A stretch of DNA of 64,000 nt from Rhodothermia bacterium (lineage in GTDB: Bacteria > Bacteroidota > Rhodothermia > Rhodothermales > UBA2364). The position numbers and the translations under genes are program-made. How positions within the stretch are numbered: the stretch's first letter is position 1; every line of letters starts with the position of its first letter. Location of the stretch: positions 1 to 64,000 of the forward strand of contig JAFLBZ010000001.1 in assembly GCA_017303715.1 (NCBI GenBank). The letters are read 5' to 3'. Positions 18,956 to 28,709 of this stretch are shown here, in pieces. The notes below the pieces were generated by a model. It was not told the origin of the DNA and ran no database searches. It saw nothing but the letters and a program-made list of their open reading frames with translations.

Positions 18956-20221
18956 ATGAAATATTTTGCCTTTTTCTTGTCTTTGCTTTTCTTTGGTGGC
19001 TGCGCACGCTTGATGGGCATTGAAGACACCGAGACCGTATTACCCAAAACAAGCCCTCCTTCCATCCCCACCATTGCCTCTATTCAGTTGTTCGCAAATG
19101 CCGTGCAAACCCAGCCTCCTATCATCCGCATAAACAGTGACGAAACGCTCGACCTCCATTTTGATGTGATGTCATTTGAAGCTCGGCCATTATCCATTTA
19201 TTTTTTTCACGAGGATGTAACGGGAAAGCGGCTTTTGCAACCCATAGAATACATGAAGTTGGCCCGTCAGGACGACCTCCTTACGTATTGGCCCTCCAGC
19301 CATACCCAACAACCGTATTCACATTATCATTACCGCTTTCCAAATCATAAAATCCAGTTCCGGATAAGTGGGCGCTATGTTCTCGCGGTAACAGAACAAG
19401 GAAATCCAACCCAAGTATTTTTTGAACGCACATTTTTTATTCACGAAAACCAGACAAACATCACCACAAATGGAAAGTTGATCTTAGGCGATCAAGTCGG
19501 TCGGTATTATTTTTGGCCGGAAACAACCCTTGAACTACCGGAAAGTATCGCTGCCAATATTCATCAATTAACGGTTTGTGGGTATGAAAACGATCTAGGG
19601 CAACCAACTGTTTGTGACCGCGACCCACGGCTGAGTTTATTTCCTCGGCTGACCTACGGCCCCTTACGTCAAGACGCTTATCAGGTGATGTGGGATCGGC
19701 GGGTGCTGGATTTAAGAACACTTCAAAATGGAGGGAAGGTCGAACAAATAAACCGCTCTCTCAACCCATTTGGTGTAAAGCTCATCGCAGAGGATGAGGA
19801 ACAAGACTTGTACAGTGCTGAACATCGGACGTATGGCTACCCAAAAATCGGTTCCTCCGAAGTACCGCAAGACGCCGAAAACCTTCAGGCAGAATACGTA
19901 GATGTCACCTTCAGGTTTGTGCCTACTTCTAAAACGGCTTTGCCTTTTCCGGTTTACCTTCAAGGTGATTTTAACCAATGGAAAAACAATCCGACACATA
20001 AAATGGCTTGGTCTGCGGAAGAAAATGCGTACAAAGTAACCTTAATGCTAAAACAAGGCTTGTATGAATACAGGTATTTCTTAGACAACCCAAATCCAAC
20101 CAGAAGGAATCTTGCAACTTGGTTTAACCGTTCTATACGATGGCAAACACTTGTTTTTTATCGTGATACTTTTCTGGGAACGGATCGGCTCATTGGCACA
20201 GAAGTACGGATTTGGGATTAA
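18956..20221 (+). CDS. T9SS plug-like lipoprotein (DUF5103 / T9SS_plug family)
   Basis: ATG 18956 gives a lipoprotein signal (MKYFAFFLSLLFFGGC, lipobox F-G-G-C), so the frame's upstream TTG 18923 is rejected. Residues about 35-170 match the DUF5103 N-terminal domain (SIQLFANAVQTQPPIIRIN, then a Y-F-x-H segment, then FPNHKIQFRISGRYVLAV). The C-terminal part has a CBM48-like strand set (VYLQGDFNQW ... YKVTLMLKQGLYEYRYF) usual in this family. In Flavobacterium the homologue plugs the extracellular side of the SprA/Sov translocon. Lying 3 kb from porV, it fits a T9SS gene neighbourhood. About 421 residues, the expected length. Confidence 0.82.
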   Translation: MKYFAFFLSLLFFGGCARLMGIEDTETVLPKTSPPSIPTIASIQLFANAVQTQPPIIRINSDETLDLHFDVMSFEARPLSIYFFHEDVTGKRLLQPIEYMKLARQDDLLTYWPSSHTQQPYSHYHYRFPNHKIQFRISGRYVLAVTEQGNPTQVFFERTFFIHENQTNITTNGKLILGDQVGRYYFWPETTLELPESIAANIHQLTVCGYENDLGQPTVCDRDPRLSLFPRLTYGPLRQDAYQVMWDRRVLDLRTLQNGGKVEQINRSLNPFGVKLIAEDEEQDLYSAEHRTYGYPKIGSSEVPQDAENLQAEYVDVTFRFVPTSKTALPFPVYLQGDFNQWKNNPTHKMAWSAEENAYKVTLMLKQGLYEYRYFLDNPNPTRRNLATWFNRSIRWQTLVFYRDTFLGTDRLIGTEVRIWD

Positions 20222-20292
20222 ATCTCAAAATAAATGGCTTGACTGAATCCTATAATCTAAATGATTTTTCAATTTATTATCCTCGATAAACG

Positions 20293-21630
20293 ATGCCCAA
20301 TAACCCGCACCCCCTCCTACTGAATAGGTCTGCACAAGGTGGACTTATGCTTTTCTGGACAGGCATTGCCTTTCTCGTAGCAGCAGCATCGGGCTTAAAG
20401 TTTTTCTCGCCCTTGCTTTACCTCCTTTTGGGCATGGGTGGTACGGTTTTGGGGGCAATTTGGTACTTATTTGCAACTTATCATCAACAATGGCCGGGCA
20501 TCAAAAACAATGGGATAATGCAAAATGCCCTCACCGCTCGTGGTATATACGGCTGGATACTTGGCATTGTCTTAACGGGTTTTTATGTTTTGCTCTATTG
20601 GTTTCCGACCTATCTCACAAACCTGATTCGCATTACCGATCCAATTAGCTTTGGCCTCAGAGGTGTGGCCGCCGATCAGTGGTTTTTGTATGGCGTATTT
20701 TATACCCTCGCTGTTCTGGTCATGGGTCTTCGGATGGTGTACAAATACCGCCACAACCGTTATCAAATCATCCGTACCTTCTCGGTAATGTTTTTCCAGA
20801 CGATTTTTGCCTTTTTTATCCCTGCCATCCTCAAATTAATGAACGAGCCGGAGTTTTATTTCCACTACTTTTGGCCTTTAGACTATGACTATCTTTTCCC
20901 AAACACAGTTCAATGGCTTTCACAGGGGTCTTCCGTCGCCCATCTTGCTTTGTGGAGTGGCCTTTTTCTTACCTTTATTGCCACACCTGCACTGACTTTT
21001 TTCTTCGGTAAACGATGGTATTGTTCTTGGGTCTGCGGCTGTGGCGGCTTGGCAGAGACCTTGGGGGATCCCTTCCGGCAACTTTCCGACAACTCCTTGA
21101 CCGCTTGGCGGATAGAACGCTGGATGATCCATACGGTACTTGTCGGCATTGTGAGCCTAACAGCCTTGCTTTGGGTCAATTCATGGACGGAAGGCGAGGT
21201 TTTGGGATCCTTTTCCCAATCTTTTGCAAAATGGTATGGGTTCGGAATCGGCTCGGTGTTCTCTGGTGTAATCGGCGTGGGATTTTACCCCTTAATGGGT
21301 TCACGGGTATGGTGTCGCTTCGGTTGCCCAATGGCAGCTTTGATGGGACTTCAACAAAAATGGTTTTCACGATTTAGGATCACCACCAATGGCGGACAAT
21401 GTATCTCTTGCGGAAATTGCTCTGCCTATTGTGAAATGGGTATTGATGTGAGATGGTACGCACAGCGGGGACAAAATATTGTGCGGGCGTCTTGTGTGGG
21501 ATGCGGCATTTGCGCTGCTGTATGCCCACGTGGTGTCTTAAAATTGGAAAATGGTACATCGGAACGGAACGAACGGTACGGCAAAGCGGTAATGGTTCAT
21601 TCCGATGATGTGGACATTCTGACACCTTAG
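20293..21630 (+). CDS. Membrane 4Fe-4S ferredoxin-type protein (NapH/NosR/CcoG-like)
   Basis: A 445-residue protein with about six membrane segments and, near the C-terminus, two 4Fe-4S motifs: CISCGNCSAYC and CVGCGICAAVCPRG. Additional Cys motifs within the membrane part (YCSWVCGCGG and CRFGCP) are characteristic of the NapH/NosR-C/CcoG group, which move electrons across the inner membrane or help assemble copper oxidases. The exact partner is unknown; no nos, nap or cco genes are in the window. It begins 71 nt after the plug-like gene and is followed 14 nt later by a lipoprotein gene, so the latter two are likely cotranscribed. Confidence 0.82.
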   Translation: MPNNPHPLLLNRSAQGGLMLFWTGIAFLVAAASGLKFFSPLLYLLLGMGGTVLGAIWYLFATYHQQWPGIKNNGIMQNALTARGIYGWILGIVLTGFYVLLYWFPTYLTNLIRITDPISFGLRGVAADQWFLYGVFYTLAVLVMGLRMVYKYRHNRYQIIRTFSVMFFQTIFAFFIPAILKLMNEPEFYFHYFWPLDYDYLFPNTVQWLSQGSSVAHLALWSGLFLTFIATPALTFFFGKRWYCSWVCGCGGLAETLGDPFRQLSDNSLTAWRIERWMIHTVLVGIVSLTALLWVNSWTEGEVLGSFSQSFAKWYGFGIGSVFSGVIGVGFYPLMGSRVWCRFGCPMAALMGLQQKWFSRFRITTNGGQCISCGNCSAYCEMGIDVRWYAQRGQNIVRASCVGCGICAAVCPRGVLKLENGTSERNERYGKAVMVHSDDVDILTP

Positions 21631-21644
21631 ACTTCGCATAGAAC

Positions 21645-22586
21645 ATGAAAAAATACTTTTTAGTGCTTGTATTACTTACTGGATGTAGCACACCAAACGA
21701 CCCAGAAAACAGTATATTGGCAAATAAAAACAAGCCTTTAGCAGAGGTAGGAATTCCAACATCTGTGCAGTGGAACGCCCATTGGTTTGACGGAAAGGCT
21801 GAGCTTACATCCTACCGGCTGGAACAAGCACGCTATGGCGAAATGCGAACCGGAGAAGCAGTAACCATCTTTGTAACGGAGGATTTTTCAGCCTCAAAAC
21901 AAGTCAAGTTGGATCGCCCAAGTGCCGCTGGAGAAGACCGTGTACCCGTGCTAAAATTGAACCTGACGAAAAAGTTCCAGACAGGCATTTACCCCTATAG
22001 CTTAATGACTTCCGTTTTTACCCCTTTAACGGGTACTTCCAGTCTAAAGGTGACAACAAGTGTTCAAGAATGGTGTGGTCATATTTTTATGCAATATAAC
22101 CTGCGCGACGGCAAGTATTCGTTCAAAGGACTATCCTACTTTGAGTCTGAAGGAGAAGAAACCGGAAACCTCCCGAAAGTCCTCTTGGAGGATGAGGTCT
22201 GGACAAAACTGCGTCTTCATCCGGAACAATTACCAACGGGAAACATCAAAATCATCCCATCTACCCTGTTTTCACGCTTGCATCACCATCCGCAACAAGT
22301 GGTTGAGGTATTGGCCGAGTGGGAAAAGACCCCAGATGCCACGTTTGGCAACCGTCCTATGCGGATTTACAAAATCACTTATGCCAATCCAGAACCCCGC
22401 ACCCTCCGTATTGCCATCGAAACCGGATTTCCCTTTGCCATTTTAGGCTGGACAGAAGCCTATAACGATGGCTTTGGAAAGTCCGCACCTTTGGTTACAA
22501 AAGCGATAAGGAAAAAAACAACACGGTTGGACTATTGGTCTAAAAATACCAATGCAGACCTATCCCTCCGTAAGCTATTGGAATAA
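21645..22586 (+). CDS. Conserved Bacteroidota lipoprotein of unknown function
   Basis: A lipoprotein signal (MKKYFLVLVLLTGC, Cys14) precedes a mainly beta-strand periplasmic or outer-membrane protein of about 300 residues. Motifs WFDGKAELTSYRLEQARYGE and GEAVTIFVTEDFS and the late IETGFPFAILGW are shared with a Bacteroidota family that databases often mislabel as septum formation inhibitor Maf; it does not resemble the Maf nucleotide pyrophosphatase. Function unknown. Its stop codon (22584-22586) directly abuts the stop of the convergent hmgA gene with no bases in between. Confidence 0.75.
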   Translation: MKKYFLVLVLLTGCSTPNDPENSILANKNKPLAEVGIPTSVQWNAHWFDGKAELTSYRLEQARYGEMRTGEAVTIFVTEDFSASKQVKLDRPSAAGEDRVPVLKLNLTKKFQTGIYPYSLMTSVFTPLTGTSSLKVTTSVQEWCGHIFMQYNLRDGKYSFKGLSYFESEGEETGNLPKVLLEDEVWTKLRLHPEQLPTGNIKIIPSTLFSRLHHHPQQVVEVLAEWEKTPDATFGNRPMRIYKITYANPEPRTLRIAIETGFPFAILGWTEAYNDGFGKSAPLVTKAIRKKTTRLDYWSKNTNADLSLRKLLE

Positions 22587-23762
22587 TTATTTTTTGGGGT
22601 ATCGCTCTGGCTGCCATGACAACATATAGTCTGGATCTTCCCATGTCAATGCCGCCTCTGTTAGCAATAAGGGTCTAAAAGTATCCACCATTACCGCCAA
22701 TTCGTGGGTTTCTTTTTTACCAATACTGGCCTCTACCGTTCCCGGATGAGGCCCATGTACAATCCCACCCGGATGTAGCGTAAAGGACCCACGATCAATC
22801 CCACGTCGGCTCATGAAATCGCCTTCCGCATAGAACAAGACCTCGTCGGAGTCAATATTGGAGTGGTTATACGGCGCAGGAATGGCTGCTGGATGATAAT
22901 CAAACAAACGGGGTACGAAAGAGCAAATCACAAAATTATGTCCTTCAAAGTGCTGATGAACGGGCGGTGGCTGATGAATCCGACCCGTTATGGGTTCAAA
23001 ATCGTGGATAGACGTTGCATATGGATACATATAACCATCCCAACCAACAACATCAAAGGGATGATGCCGATAAACCAAGCGGTTGATGCGTCCGTTTTTT
23101 CGGATTCGCACCTCGAAAGCACCTGTTTCGTCGTAGCAAATCAATTCCTCTGGTGGACGAATGTCACGCTCGCAAAAGGGGCTATGCTCCAGCAGTTGTC
23201 CGAATTTATTCCGATACCGTCGTGGGAAATTGATTTCTCCTGATCCTTCGATCACCAATAAGCGGGGTTGAACCTCGCGATCAAACACAAAGCGGTGTGT
23301 AATGGTGCGCGGAATGTGGACATAGTCCCCTTTTCTAAAGGACAATCTCCCGAAAATGCTTTCCAAAAATCCACTTCCCTCATGCACAAAAACCATTTCG
23401 TCGGCTTCGGCATTTCGGTAAAACACCTGCATTTCTTCGGTCGGTGCCGCCAATGCCAGCCGCACATCTGGATTCCCCATCACATAGATTCTTCCGGAAA
23501 GATAATCACCAAACGGCGTAAAAGCCCCGCCTTTAATATGGCGATGTTGCAAAGGTGGGTTTTCCACATAGGTGATATTGGCCGAAATCGGTGGCAAAAC
23601 GGCATCAACCAATGTCGGTGGATACAAATGGTAAGCGATGGAAGAAATACCACTAAAGCCCTCAGCACCAATCACTTCTTCCTGATAGAGGCTCCCATCC
23701 GGTTTGCGGAATTGGACATGTCTTTTTTGGGGAATTTCACCCAAGCGATAATAAAAAGGCAT
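22587..23762 (-). CDS. hmgA: Homogentisate 1,2-dioxygenase
   Basis: The 391-residue protein is a cupin-type non-haem iron dioxygenase that opens homogentisate to maleylacetoacetate in tyrosine/phenylalanine breakdown. Recognisable segments are GISSIAYHLYPPT near the N-terminus, HQHFEGHNFVICSFVPRLFDYHP, and the iron-site region NHSNIDSDEVLFY ... HGPHPG. In this region human HGD has His, Glu and His ligands; here the acidic ligand could be Asp or Glu in DSDE. The neighbour 11 nt upstream is hppD, the preceding enzyme of the pathway, so the pair forms an operon. Confidence 0.92.
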   Translation of the reverse strand: MPFYYRLGEIPQKRHVQFRKPDGSLYQEEVIGAEGFSGISSIAYHLYPPTLVDAVLPPISANITYVENPPLQHRHIKGGAFTPFGDYLSGRIYVMGNPDVRLALAAPTEEMQVFYRNAEADEMVFVHEGSGFLESIFGRLSFRKGDYVHIPRTITHRFVFDREVQPRLLVIEGSGEINFPRRYRNKFGQLLEHSPFCERDIRPPEELICYDETGAFEVRIRKNGRINRLVYRHHPFDVVGWDGYMYPYATSIHDFEPITGRIHQPPPVHQHFEGHNFVICSFVPRLFDYHPAAIPAPYNHSNIDSDEVLFYAEGDFMSRRGIDRGSFTLHPGGIVHGPHPGTVEASIGKKETHELAVMVDTFRPLLLTEAALTWEDPDYMLSWQPERYPKK

Positions 23763-23773
23763 ATTTGATCAGA

Positions 23774-24901
23774 TTAAAGGTTTCCACGGAGGGCTTGTTC
23801 ACGTTCAATGGCTTCAAAGAGCGCTTTAAAATTACCCTTTCCAAAAGAACGTGCGCCTTTTCTTTGGATAATTTCGTAGAAGACGGTTGGCCGATCTTCA
23901 ACGGGTTTGGTAAAAATTTGCAACAAATACCCTTCATCGTCTCTATCCACCAAGATTCCCAAGTCTCTAAGGGGTGCGAGGTCTTCATCAATATGACCAA
24001 CGCGGGCCAAAACCTCGTCATAATAAGTGGATGGTACTTGTAAAAATGAAACGCCTCGCTGCCTCATTGCCGTAACCGTCTCGATAATATTATCGGTGGC
24101 CAAGGCAATATGCTGAACGCCCGCACCTTTGTAAAACTCCAAATACTCCTCGATTTGGCTCTTTTTTTTGCCATCGGCAGGCTCATTAATAGGTAATTTG
24201 ATGCGCTCATTACCATTCGACATCACTTTAGACATCAATGCGGTATAATCGGTCGAAATGTCCTTGTCATCAAAAGAGACCAACTGACGAAAGCCCAATA
24301 CATTTGCATAAAATTGAGCGTAACGATTCATCTCACCCAATTCAAGATTACAAACCACATGATCAACGTATTTTAGACCAATGGCTTCCGGCGTAAAATA
24401 AGGATTGTGAAAGGCGATAAAGCCCGGCATAAATGACCCATTGTACTTTTTTCGTTCGACAAAAGTGTGAATGGTATCACCATATGTGCGGATGGCAGAT
24501 TTTACAAGGAGACCAAATTCGTCTTCTAAGGTGATCGGCTCGTGAACGGGAATAGCGCCACGCTCAACGGTAGCATCAAACGAATACGTGGCATCATCCA
24601 CCCAAAAGGCGACATCTCGGACACCATCGCCATGTAAATGTGCATGATTTGCGATAAAATGATCAGGCGAAAGGGCTGTTGTGAGCAGGAATCGGATCTT
24701 ATCTTGTCGCAAAACATATGTTACCGCTTCGCGATATCCAGTTTCTGGCCCGCGATATGCTTCCAACTGGAAACCAAATGCCGCTTGATAATAATAGGCC
24801 GCTTGTTTGGCATTACCCACATAAAACTCTATATAATCGGTTCCATTGATGGGTAAAAAATCGGTTTCGGTTTGTACTACAGGGTGTATTACGCTTTCCA
24901 T
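23774..24901 (-). CDS. hppD: 4-Hydroxyphenylpyruvate dioxygenase
   Basis: A 375-residue vicinal-oxygen-chelate protein with two glyoxalase-like halves. The iron ligands are visible as His in KYVDHVVCNLE, His in GVQHIALAT and Glu in PTVFYEIIQRKG. It converts 4-hydroxyphenylpyruvate to homogentisate with O2, and hmgA follows 11 nt downstream. The length matches the family. The first ATG at 24901 is preceded by a 150-base AT-rich region shared with the divergent small gene at 25091. Confidence 0.94.
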   Translation of the reverse strand: MESVIHPVVQTETDFLPINGTDYIEFYVGNAKQAAYYYQAAFGFQLEAYRGPETGYREAVTYVLRQDKIRFLLTTALSPDHFIANHAHLHGDGVRDVAFWVDDATYSFDATVERGAIPVHEPITLEDEFGLLVKSAIRTYGDTIHTFVERKKYNGSFMPGFIAFHNPYFTPEAIGLKYVDHVVCNLELGEMNRYAQFYANVLGFRQLVSFDDKDISTDYTALMSKVMSNGNERIKLPINEPADGKKKSQIEEYLEFYKGAGVQHIALATDNIIETVTAMRQRGVSFLQVPSTYYDEVLARVGHIDEDLAPLRDLGILVDRDDEGYLLQIFTKPVEDRPTVFYEIIQRKGARSFGKGNFKALFEAIEREQALRGNL

Positions 24902-25090
24902 TGAGGTTTTCTTTAGGGGATTGGTTAGGAACTACAAATGCTAAAGTACCCGAAAATGTCTTGTTTTGTACCTTCTAACGAAATGTATTCGGAAATTCGG
25001 CAAAAATCCGGTTTTGGTTGGACAATATTAAGCCTAACAAAATATAATTAGGTGTTGATTTGGCAAATGAACTTTTTTACAGAATATTAC

Positions 25091-25315
25091 ATGCCACAAT
25101 TTGAATTAAAATTAGTGCAGCCCGTCCCGTTTGAGGGCTTGGTTCGGGCGCGCTCTAAGCAAGATGCCCTTTTGGGAAAATGGCCACAGGACGCCACAGA
25201 ATTGCCAGAAATACAAGCCGCTGCGAACCTTCAAGGCTGGCAAGAAATCACCCTCGGACAAGTGGTTATCGGGCAGATCCGCGACCATAACCGCATGAGG
25301 TTCAGGAGAGATTGA
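25091..25315 (+). CDS. Small protein of unknown function coupled to a NUDIX hydrolase
   Basis: The frame is open from GTG 25052, with ATGs at 25067 and 25091; I take 25091 because the following 74 residues (PQFELKLVQPVPF ...) look like a compact folded domain. No family is recognised. Its stop TGA (25313-25315) overlaps the ATG of the NUDIX gene by one base, so the two are translationally coupled. The nucleotides 25304-25310 (AGGAGAG) inside its end serve as the ribosome binding site for the next gene. Confidence 0.55.
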   Translation: MPQFELKLVQPVPFEGLVRARSKQDALLGKWPQDATELPEIQAAANLQGWQEITLGQVVIGQIRDHNRMRFRRD

Positions 25316-25875
25316 TGGGAGATCATCTTTTACCGAACGACGCATGGACGCTCCTCCACCGGAAATACTGGTTCCAGTCCGTCTTTGGTAGTCTTCGTCA
25401 AGACCATGTACGGTTGCCAAATGGCGTAGAAATTGACGATTATTACGTTATGGAATATGCGGACTGGTGTGGCGTTTTGTGCTTCACCCAAAGTGGCGAC
25501 ATCCTTACCGTTTCGCAATACCGACATGGAGCCGCACAGGAAAGTATCGAGTTTCCGGCTGGGATGGTGGACGCAAAGGAGACCCCACTGGAGGCTGCGA
25601 AGCGGGAATTATGGGAAGAAACAGGCTACATCGCCGAAAAATGGCAACCACTGCTCGTCTGCTACCCTGAACCCGTAAAGCAAACCAATCGTGGCCATAT
25701 TTTTGTGGCTCAAAACGCAAAAAAGGTCTCCGCACCGCAAACAGAAGCCACCGAGAACCTCCATTTACATGTCGTTAGTCCAGAAACCCTTTTCCAATGG
25801 GCGTTGGAGGGGAAAATCATCCACGCCGTCTATCAAACGGCAGTATTCAAAGCAAAGATACTGGGATTGCTTTGA
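25315..25875 (+). CDS. NUDIX hydrolase
   Basis: A 186-residue protein with the NUDIX box G-x5-E-x7-REUxEExGU visible as GMVDAKETPLEAAKRELWEE followed by TGY. The N-terminal part resembles ADP-sugar pyrophosphatases (ADP-ribose hydrolases) in the way the sheet leads into GDILTVSQYRHG, but the substrate is not certain. ATG 25315 is chosen over the adjacent TTG because of the strong Shine-Dalgarno sequence AGGAGAG (25304-25310). It is convergent with the Gfo/Idh/MocA gene 38 nt away. Confidence 0.9.
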   Translation: MGDHLLPNDAWTLLHRKYWFQSVFGSLRQDHVRLPNGVEIDDYYVMEYADWCGVLCFTQSGDILTVSQYRHGAAQESIEFPAGMVDAKETPLEAAKRELWEETGYIAEKWQPLLVCYPEPVKQTNRGHIFVAQNAKKVSAPQTEATENLHLHVVSPETLFQWALEGKIIHAVYQTAVFKAKILGLL

Positions 25876-25913
25876 CGTTAACCCCTGCAAGAACCGATGC
25901 TGTGGTATTATCT

Positions 25914-26942
25914 TTAAGCCTCGATGGATCCACTTTGAGGAAACTCCACCCACTTGTCTTGTTCTTGGCTGGTAAATATTGCATCAATGATGCGCATATT
26001 GGCAAGAGAATCTACCAAAGGGATGGGCATAGATTTGGTGCCAAGGATAGCCGCTGTAAATGCCTCACACATTTGTACATAGCTATTTACAGGTTCGCTT
26101 TCCCAAACCACCGAACGCCCCTCTTTCACCAAGGTCAGTTTAGCCGGATCATGATTGGGCTGAAAAAATGGCGTTTCCACCAGCACACGTCCTGTAGTGC
26201 CCACCACTTCCACCATTTGTTGGTGCTCGGACTGGGTTCCGCAAACAAATGATGCTTGTATCCCATCAAAATCCATCAATGCCGTCACCAAACGATCTAC
26301 GCCAAAAACCGGATCGTTTTCCACCAAGCCCATTACCCGCTTCGGTTCGCACGCTGCAAGCCACCTCGTCACCGAGATGCAGTAGCACCCAACGTCCAAG
26401 AGACCGCCACCGCCGGGTAAATTGCCATTCCGAATGTTTGCGGGATCGTCGTTAAAATAGGTAAAAACGGAGCGGATAGACTGAAGTCGGCCAATTTCTC
26501 CGGCAGCAATCCAGTTCCGCACTTGCTCCCACTGCGGATGAAAGCGGTACATAAACGCCTCCATCACCTTTAGCTTAGGAAATTCTGTAACAGCTTCGGC
26601 AAGCGATAGCGCCTCCTTCGCCGTTAAAGTGAGTGGTTTTTCACAAAGGACATGTTTTCCGGCATTCAACGCCGCTAACGTCAAAGGTAAGTGCAAGTGA
26701 TTCGGCAAAGGGTTGTACACCACATCCACTTCGGGATCGGCCAAGAGGGCCTCGTAACTTCCATAGGTTTTGGGAATGCCCAACTTCGCCCCAATCCGAG
26801 CGGCATGGTCGGTATTACGAGACGAAATGGCCACCACATCGGCTTGGTCACTGGCCTGTAAAGCCGGAATAACGGCATTAAGGCCAATGCGTGCAGTGCT
26901 AAGAATACCCCAACGGAGGCGTTGAGTAGGCTGTTTTTGCAT
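25914..26942 (-). CDS. Gfo/Idh/MocA-family NAD(P)-dependent oxidoreductase
   Basis: The 342-residue protein has an N-terminal Rossmann fold (RWGILSTARIGLN at about residues 9-21) and the conserved E-K-P motif (LCEKPLTLT) that carries the catalytic Lys, plus a C-terminal alpha/beta domain with GGGLLDVGCYCIS. Such enzymes act on sugars, inositols or dihydrodiols. The nearest assigned relatives may be dihydrodiol dehydrogenase-like, but no substrate can be claimed. It stands alone between convergent and divergent neighbours; 26943-27173 upstream carries no gene. Confidence 0.88.
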   Translation of the reverse strand: MQKQPTQRLRWGILSTARIGLNAVIPALQASDQADVVAISSRNTDHAARIGAKLGIPKTYGSYEALLADPEVDVVYNPLPNHLHLPLTLAALNAGKHVLCEKPLTLTAKEALSLAEAVTEFPKLKVMEAFMYRFHPQWEQVRNWIAAGEIGRLQSIRSVFTYFNDDPANIRNGNLPGGGGLLDVGCYCISVTRWLAACEPKRVMGLVENDPVFGVDRLVTALMDFDGIQASFVCGTQSEHQQMVEVVGTTGRVLVETPFFQPNHDPAKLTLVKEGRSVVWESEPVNSYVQMCEAFTAAILGTKSMPIPLVDSLANMRIIDAIFTSQEQDKWVEFPQSGSIEA

Positions 26943-27173
26943 AAGGGTACTTCAGGGGAATGAATCCAACGTACAATACTTTCAAGCGGAAATATTCCGT
27001 TTAGTTGCCACAAAATAAAGATAAGCGGCTCCAAAATCTATTGAAAGTTTTGTATTATAATCAGTCATCGGTTTGTTTTACCGTTCGCAGCAAAGGCAAG
27101 AAGACTTTTAGTATAGGGGCAAGCGACTTGGCTTAGGAAACATTCTTCCAGCCAATCCTTAACACAAGAGCAT

Positions 27174-27668
27174 ATGAATCTTTTTCTATGGATACTTTTA
27201 GGCTTTTGCCTAATGGAAATAGCCGCTTATATCTTACATCGCTGGATTTTTCATGGCTGGTTATGGCGGATACACCGCACTCACCACGAAGTTTCAAATA
27301 GCGTTTTTGAACTGAACGATATTTTCTCGGTAGGTTTTGCAGCCATATCAATGGCCATGATGTACTACGGTCTTCAATCTAGTGCAAACCAACATTGGCT
27401 GGGAGCTGGTATCGGGATTGCCGTCTATGGCATCTTATACTTCATCATTCACGACCTCTTTACCCACAAGCGTTTCCGGCCTTTCAAATCGGAAAACGAA
27501 GCCCTTCAAACCATACGTAGGGCACATCAGCGACACCATCAAACCGTAGAAAAAGAAGGATTTGAACCGTATGGACTGTTTTTGTTTCCTTATAGCAAAT
27601 TTAACACCCCATTTATGCGCAAAAACAAACCTCAGCAGGGACAAAAAAAGACCCATGTAGAAGATTGA
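27174..27668 (+). CDS. crtZ: CrtZ-type beta-carotene 3-hydroxylase (fatty acid hydroxylase superfamily)
   Basis: A 164-residue di-iron membrane enzyme with the four His clusters of CrtZ: HRWIFH (about 22-27), HRTHHE (35-40), HDLFTH and HQRHHQ. Two to three hydrophobic segments surround them. CrtZ hydroxylates beta-ionone rings to give zeaxanthin-type pigments, an O2-dependent step. No other carotenoid gene is adjacent, so the symbol rests on the His-box spacing and length alone. A 7-bp hairpin follows 4 nt after its stop. Confidence 0.82.
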   Translation: MNLFLWILLGFCLMEIAAYILHRWIFHGWLWRIHRTHHEVSNSVFELNDIFSVGFAAISMAMMYYGLQSSANQHWLGAGIGIAVYGILYFIIHDLFTHKRFRPFKSENEALQTIRRAHQRHHQTVEKEGFEPYGLFLFPYSKFNTPFMRKNKPQQGQKKTHVED

Positions 27669-27672
27669 AGGC

Positions 27673-27689
27673 TTTTCAGTCGCTGAAAA
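27673..27689. terminator. Hairpin between convergent crtZ and HTTM genes
   Basis: TTTTCAG and CTGAAAA form a perfect 7-bp stem with a TCG loop. There is no T-run on either side, but the place between convergent genes suggests a bidirectional 3'-end structure. Confidence 0.4.
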
Positions 27690-27731
27690 CGTGGTTTCTG
27701 TGCCATATAAAAACCATAGAAGTGACGATTT

Positions 27732-28682
27732 TTATCCCTCCGTTCCGACGGTACGATGTGCCCTTTCCGACTTCCATTGTTTGAGGTCGCGTAAACATTC
27801 GTGTCCAAATGCCGAGACCGACAATAAAATCATAATACCCGCAAAAAGCCACAAGCCCAAAAACAAGGCAATACCCAGATGAAGGGCAATCATGTTTAAA
27901 AGCCAAAACACCCGAAGGCGGGGAACCCACATGCCAACGCCATACAACGTCTCGATCAAAAGCGTCCACCAACCCAGAAACATTGGTATGAAGGGATAAT
28001 CGGCCACCCAGTACATGTCAATTCCGCTTTTAAAAAACGGATGGGTCATCGAATACCACAGAATATCCCCATTCCACCATTCAAAATTCCAAATTTTGCC
28101 CACACCAGCGGATAAATAGGCAAAACACATATGGACTTGAAGTACACGAATGGCTACCCCAGTCCCCCATGTTGCCTCTGGAGATACCCAACCCAGTTTA
28201 ACGTCTAAAGACCACGCTTTTGAGACCGGAAAAACCATTATATAAAAAAGAGAGATATGCACAAAAATATCCAAACCATAAAAAAATGTTGGAATACTTG
28301 CCATAATGACAATGTGCATAAACCACGAAATCACCGAGAAAATACGGGTGAGCAGCCCAATCGCTACCATGCCTAATGCACCAATATAGACCCAAAAGAA
28401 GACATAAATGCGTGTTTCTTCAGCAATACCCAATGTGCCCAAAAACTGGCTAACGTGTTCCATATGAATTTCCCACGGGTTATTCAATGCCCGCGAGATC
28501 TCCCATTGTATCCAGCCATATTGTCCTACGAAGGCTTCCCAATCTGGAAGCCATAACAAGGCTTGCACAATACAAAACAAGGAAATCGCTATTCTAAAGA
28601 ACCCCAAGGGTTTAGGTGACTGCGGAGTTTCAAAAAAAGCAATTATCCACGCAGTGGCCGATTTTAAGGATAAGGAGGACAT
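27732..28682 (-). CDS. HTTM-domain (vitamin K-dependent gamma-carboxylase-like) membrane protein
   Basis: The 316-residue protein has about eight hydrophobic segments and the HTTM signature: LGFFRIAISLF near the N-terminus, and a central IRVLQVHMCFAYLSAGVGK(196)IW followed by WWNGDILWYSM. In gamma-glutamyl carboxylases this stretch contains the catalytic base Lys; Lys196 lies in the corresponding AG-x-x-K position as far as I can align by eye. It lacks the extracytosolic C-terminal domain of full-length carboxylases, which the 164-residue neighbour could supply. It is the last gene of a four-gene minus-strand run (28710, 29272, 29736). Confidence 0.8.
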   Translation of the reverse strand: MSSLSLKSATAWIIAFFETPQSPKPLGFFRIAISLFCIVQALLWLPDWEAFVGQYGWIQWEISRALNNPWEIHMEHVSQFLGTLGIAEETRIYVFFWVYIGALGMVAIGLLTRIFSVISWFMHIVIMASIPTFFYGLDIFVHISLFYIMVFPVSKAWSLDVKLGWVSPEATWGTGVAIRVLQVHMCFAYLSAGVGKIWNFEWWNGDILWYSMTHPFFKSGIDMYWVADYPFIPMFLGWWTLLIETLYGVGMWVPRLRVFWLLNMIALHLGIALFLGLWLFAGIMILLSVSAFGHECLRDLKQWKSERAHRTVGTEG

Positions 28683-28709
28683 GTTTTTTTGGTTTGGCGA
28701 ACTCCCAAA